The translations under genes and the position numbers were made by a program. A stretch of 7,461 nucleotides of DNA from Prevotella sp. UBA6387 (lineage in GTDB: Bacteria > Bacteroidota > Bacteroidia > Bacteroidales > Bacteroidaceae), in assembly GCA_002437565.1 (NCBI GenBank), contig DJQL01000110.1, forward strand, positions 1-7,461, read 5' to 3'. The notes under the pieces were generated by a model. It was not told the DNA's origin, made no database searches, and saw only the letters and a list, made by a program, of their open reading frames with translations. Each line of letters opens with the position of its first letter. Within the stretch, counting starts at the first letter, position 1. Positions 5,940 through 7,461 of this stretch are shown here, one piece after another.

Positions 5940-5947
5940 CAAAATTA
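5940..5947 (-). promoter_or_regulatory. -7 box of the chaperone operon
   Basis: On the minus strand TAATTTTG is an exact TAnnTTTG match, placed 57 bases upstream of the ATG at 5882. A TTTG occurs upstream (5963-5960), but at only 12 bases' spacing, too close for a standard -33 element, so the promoter may be weak or activator-dependent. Its position supports the ATG start over the TTG within the box. Confidence 0.55.
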
Positions 5948-6098
5948 ATATATTCCGCCCAAATAACGGTACTTTTGCTTTTTTTAGTTACTTACTAATA
6001 CGAATATTTAACACTAAATGTCTTAAAAACAAATACGTGAATTCAATAAACGAAGTGCGGCACCCACCCCTGTATGGCGGCTGAAAGACGGTATGCGT

Positions 6099-6153
6099 AA
6101 TCGGCGGAGCCGACATCTTTCAAATCTTTTTGATTCGTGTGAAATGAAATGTG
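6099..6153. repeat. 55-bp direct repeat, right copy
   Basis: This is an exact copy of 4529-4583 in the same orientation, upstream of the chaperone operon promoter. Upstream of both copies a TATGC is shared, offset by a 2-bp indel (TATGC-AATCGG versus TATGCGTAATCGG). Beyond 6153 the sequences diverge apart from short GTG-rich strings. With the left copy it encloses a segment of about 1.5 kb. Confidence 0.93.
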
Positions 6154-6225
6154 TGTGATGTGTTATCTTTTATCAGTTTGTATAGCGCATTAATATTCAA
6201 GCGTTTAGCATTGTTGCTGAACCCC

Positions 6226-6291
6226 CGTCGGCTTCACGCTTGAATCGCGTCGGCTTCACGCTTGAATCGCATCGCGTTCACGCTTGAATCG
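6226..6291. repeat. Three tandem 22-bp repeats
   Basis: The units are 6226-6247 and 6248-6269 (identical, CGTCGGCTTCACGCTTGAAT plus CG) and 6270-6291 (three changes). A degenerate fourth unit begins at 6292 and turns into the hairpin that follows. An inverted 9-mer, ATTCAAGCG (6195-6203), can pair with the CGCTTGAAT in each unit (6237-6245, 6259-6267, 6281-6289). There are no spacers, so this is not a CRISPR array. Confidence 0.9.
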
Positions 6292-6320
6292 CGTCGCCTT
6301 TACGCCGTAAAGCCGACGCG
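6290..6320. repeat. Strong 14-bp-arm hairpin ending the tandem repeats
   Basis: The arms 6290-6303 and 6307-6320 pair at 13 of 14 positions, with a 3-base loop (GCC) and one C-C mismatch. The right arm is in effect an inverted repeat unit. No T-tract follows on either strand, and it lies upstream of the nucleotidyltransferase promoter. It is therefore more likely a structural or protein-binding element than a terminator of a listed gene. Confidence 0.8.
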
Positions 6321-6377
6321 TGTCTTGACATAAGGCAAAAAGAGAGGGCGGAAGCGGGATAATTCATCAATTATTCG

Positions 6378-6385
6378 TACTTTTG
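6378..6385 (+). promoter_or_regulatory. -7 box of the nucleotidyltransferase gene
   Basis: TACTTTTG matches TAnnTTTG exactly and lies 27 bases before the ATG at 6413, giving a leader of about 20 bases. No TTTG is visible at the -33 position, so the call rests on the -7 box and its spacing to the gene. Confidence 0.55.
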
Positions 6386-6412
6386 CAAGCTATTAGAAAA
6401 AGCGATACTATT

Positions 6413-7461
6413 ATGAGAATGCTGAGCGATGCCGACATGGCAAAGTTGCTGGACAAAGACATATTTCACAAAATCTCGGAGGCCGCCGACAGCCTCGGCC
6501 TTGAGACCTACGTGGTTGGCGGATACGTGCGTGACCTTTTCCTCCAACGCCCGAGCAACGACATCGATGTCGTGGTCGTGGGCAGCGGCATAGAGGTTGC
6601 CAAGGCTTTCAGGAAACTGCTCACGGGGCACGCCAACCTCTCCGTGTTCAAGAATTTCGGCACGGCACAGGTGAAATGGCGTGGCCACGAGGTGGAGTTC
6701 GTGGGCGCGCGCAAGGAGAGCTACAGCCACGACTCGCGCAAGCCACATGTGGAAGACGGCACCCTGGAAGACGACCAAAATCGCCGCGACTTCACCATCA
6801 ACGCCCTCGCCGTGTGTCTCAACAAGGAGCGCTTTGGCGAAATCGTGGACCCCTTCGACGGTATTCTCGACATGCAAGACGGCATCATCCGCACGCCGCT
6901 CGACCCCGATATCACCTTCTCCGACGACCCACTGCGCATGATGCGCTGCGTGAGGTTCGCCACGCAGCTCCGCTTCTATATCGACGAGGAGACATTCGAC
7001 GCCCTGGAGCGCAACGCCGACCGCATAAGGATAATAAGCGGCGAGCGCATATCGGAGGAGCTCAACAAGATAATGATGACCGCGCAGCCCAGCCGTGGCT
7101 TCGTGGACTTGCACCGTTGCGGCCTGCTGAAGCTCATCTTGCCCGAACTCGCCGCGCTCGACGTGGTTGAGACAAAGAACGGCAAAGGTCACAAGAACAA
7201 TTTTTACCACTCGCTGGAGGTGCTCGACAACGTGTGCGACGGCAACAAGGCCGGCGCCGACGGCGAGCCCGCCTCGCTTTGGCTTCGATGGGCGGCACTG
7301 CTCCACGACATCGGCAAGGCGAAGACCAAACGCTGGGAACCGGCGCAGGGCTGGACGTTCCACAACCACCCGTTCGTGGGAGGCAAGATGGTGCCGTCGA
7401 TCTTCAGGCGGCTCAAGTTGCCGATGGACATGAAGATGAAATACGTGCAGAAGCTCGTGGA
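6413..7461 (+). CDS. cca: CCA-adding-type tRNA nucleotidyltransferase / poly(A) polymerase family with HD domain, C-terminus off the right edge
   Basis: The frame is open for 349 codons to the right edge. It belongs to the class II nucleotidyltransferases that add CCA to tRNA 3' ends, or in some lineages poly(A) tails. The catalytic head has ETYVVGGYVRD (31-41, substrate flap) and NDIDVVVVG (49-57) with metal-binding Asp50 and Asp52. Next come RRDFTINAL (124-132) and the neck motif SDDPLRMMRCVRFA (170-183), with the ERISEELNKI helix at 211-220. The HD phosphohydrolase-like domain shows YHSLEVLD (265-272), then LLHDIGKAK (296-304) with His298-Asp299. About 110-140 residues are probably missing. 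ATG 6413 is chosen for its distance from the -7 box; Met3 (6419) is possible. This is a GC-richer, core-type gene transcribed away from the accessory cassette. CCA addition versus poly(A) synthesis cannot be separated by eye; CCA is the safer reading. Confidence 0.93.
   Translation, partial: MRMLSDADMAKLLDKDIFHKISEAADSLGLETYVVGGYVRDLFLQRPSNDIDVVVVGSGIEVAKAFRKLLTGHANLSVFKNFGTAQVKWRGHEVEFVGARKESYSHDSRKPHVEDGTLEDDQNRRDFTINALAVCLNKERFGEIVDPFDGILDMQDGIIRTPLDPDITFSDDPLRMMRCVRFATQLRFYIDEETFDALERNADRIRIISGERISEELNKIMMTAQPSRGFVDLHRCGLLKLILPELAALDVVETKNGKGHKNNFYHSLEVLDNVCDGNKAGADGEPASLWLRWAALLHDIGKAKTKRWEPAQGWTFHNHPFVGGKMVPSIFRRLKLPMDMKMKYVQKLV

Larger units (their letters stand above)
5883..6412. other. 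530-bp divergent intergenic region
   Basis: No gene was found. Reading rightward there is a minus-strand -7 box for the operon (5940-5947), a plus-strand -7-like TACTTTTG at 5970-5977 with no clear -33 element, then about 120 bp of AT-rich sequence without structure. These are followed by the 55-bp repeat copy (6099-6153), the 22-bp tandem repeats and hairpin (6226-6320), and the nucleotidyltransferase promoter (6378-6385). The two TACTTTTGC strings 408 bp apart might allow a plus-strand transcript across the repeats, but this is speculative. Confidence 0.6.

Noticed and set aside
5883..5942. A 20-residue longer N-terminus for the candidate antitoxin from a TTG at 5942
   Set aside because: The TTG is part of an exact TAnnTTTG promoter box, so it would not be transcribed; the ATG at 5882 is kept.
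6226..6320. CRISPR array
   Set aside because: The 22-bp units follow one another without spacers, and no cas gene is present.
6371..7369. A 332-codon minus-strand open frame opposite the nucleotidyltransferase gene
   Set aside because: It is a shadow of a GC-rich coding sequence: the plus strand carries all the nucleotidyltransferase and HD motifs, and the antisense translation shows no recognisable domain.

Overview
The window looks like chromosomal DNA of a Bacteroidales bacterium, most likely Prevotella or a close relative. Four things point there: promoters of the Bacteroidetes TAnnTTTG type, a signal peptide ending in MLA|QSS, a long multi-SLBB polysaccharide export protein, and an Rpn/PD-(D/E)XK 'transposase' gene of the kind that is multicopy in this order. 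Two GC-richer genes of core type (the SLBB export protein and a CCA-adding-type nucleotidyltransferase) are interrupted and flanked by visibly AT-richer accessory cassettes.

Layout. All genes lie on the minus strand except the last. From right to left: a nucleotidyltransferase/HD gene runs off the right edge on the plus strand (from 6413). A 530-bp divergent intergenic region follows, holding 22-bp tandem repeats, a strong hairpin, one copy of a 55-bp repeat and two promoter-like -7 boxes. Then comes a tight three-gene minus-strand operon (5882-4611): a small acidic protein, a SecB-like chaperone and a protein resembling an ADP-ribosyltransferase. A 373-bp gap carries the second exact copy of the 55-bp repeat, a 104-bp nested palindrome and a good promoter for the 864-residue SLBB export gene (4237-1643). 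Directly after it is a PIN-toxin/antitoxin pair (1581-914, 4-bp overlap), then a 61-bp near-copy of the end of the export gene, and last the N-terminal 230 residues of an Rpn-family nuclease gene that leaves the window on the left.

The most interesting unit is the three-gene operon. A SecB-like chaperone, 7-8 bp from a small gene on one side and an ADP-ribosyltransferase-like gene on the other, matches the logic of a toxin-antitoxin-chaperone (TAC) system. In such systems the chaperone protects an unstable antitoxin. The known phage-defence system CmdTAC pairs a SecB-like chaperone with an ADP-ribosyltransferase toxin. Here the proposed order is antitoxin-chaperone-toxin, the candidate antitoxin ends in Leu-Ala-Ala like an SsrA degron, and the operon sits between 55-bp direct repeats. 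The PIN module is likewise bracketed by direct repeats, one of which is the 3' end of the export gene. The stretch therefore reads as a small defence/addiction island built from two independently acquired cassettes around a surface-polysaccharide export gene. All functional assignments rest on reading the sequence by eye.
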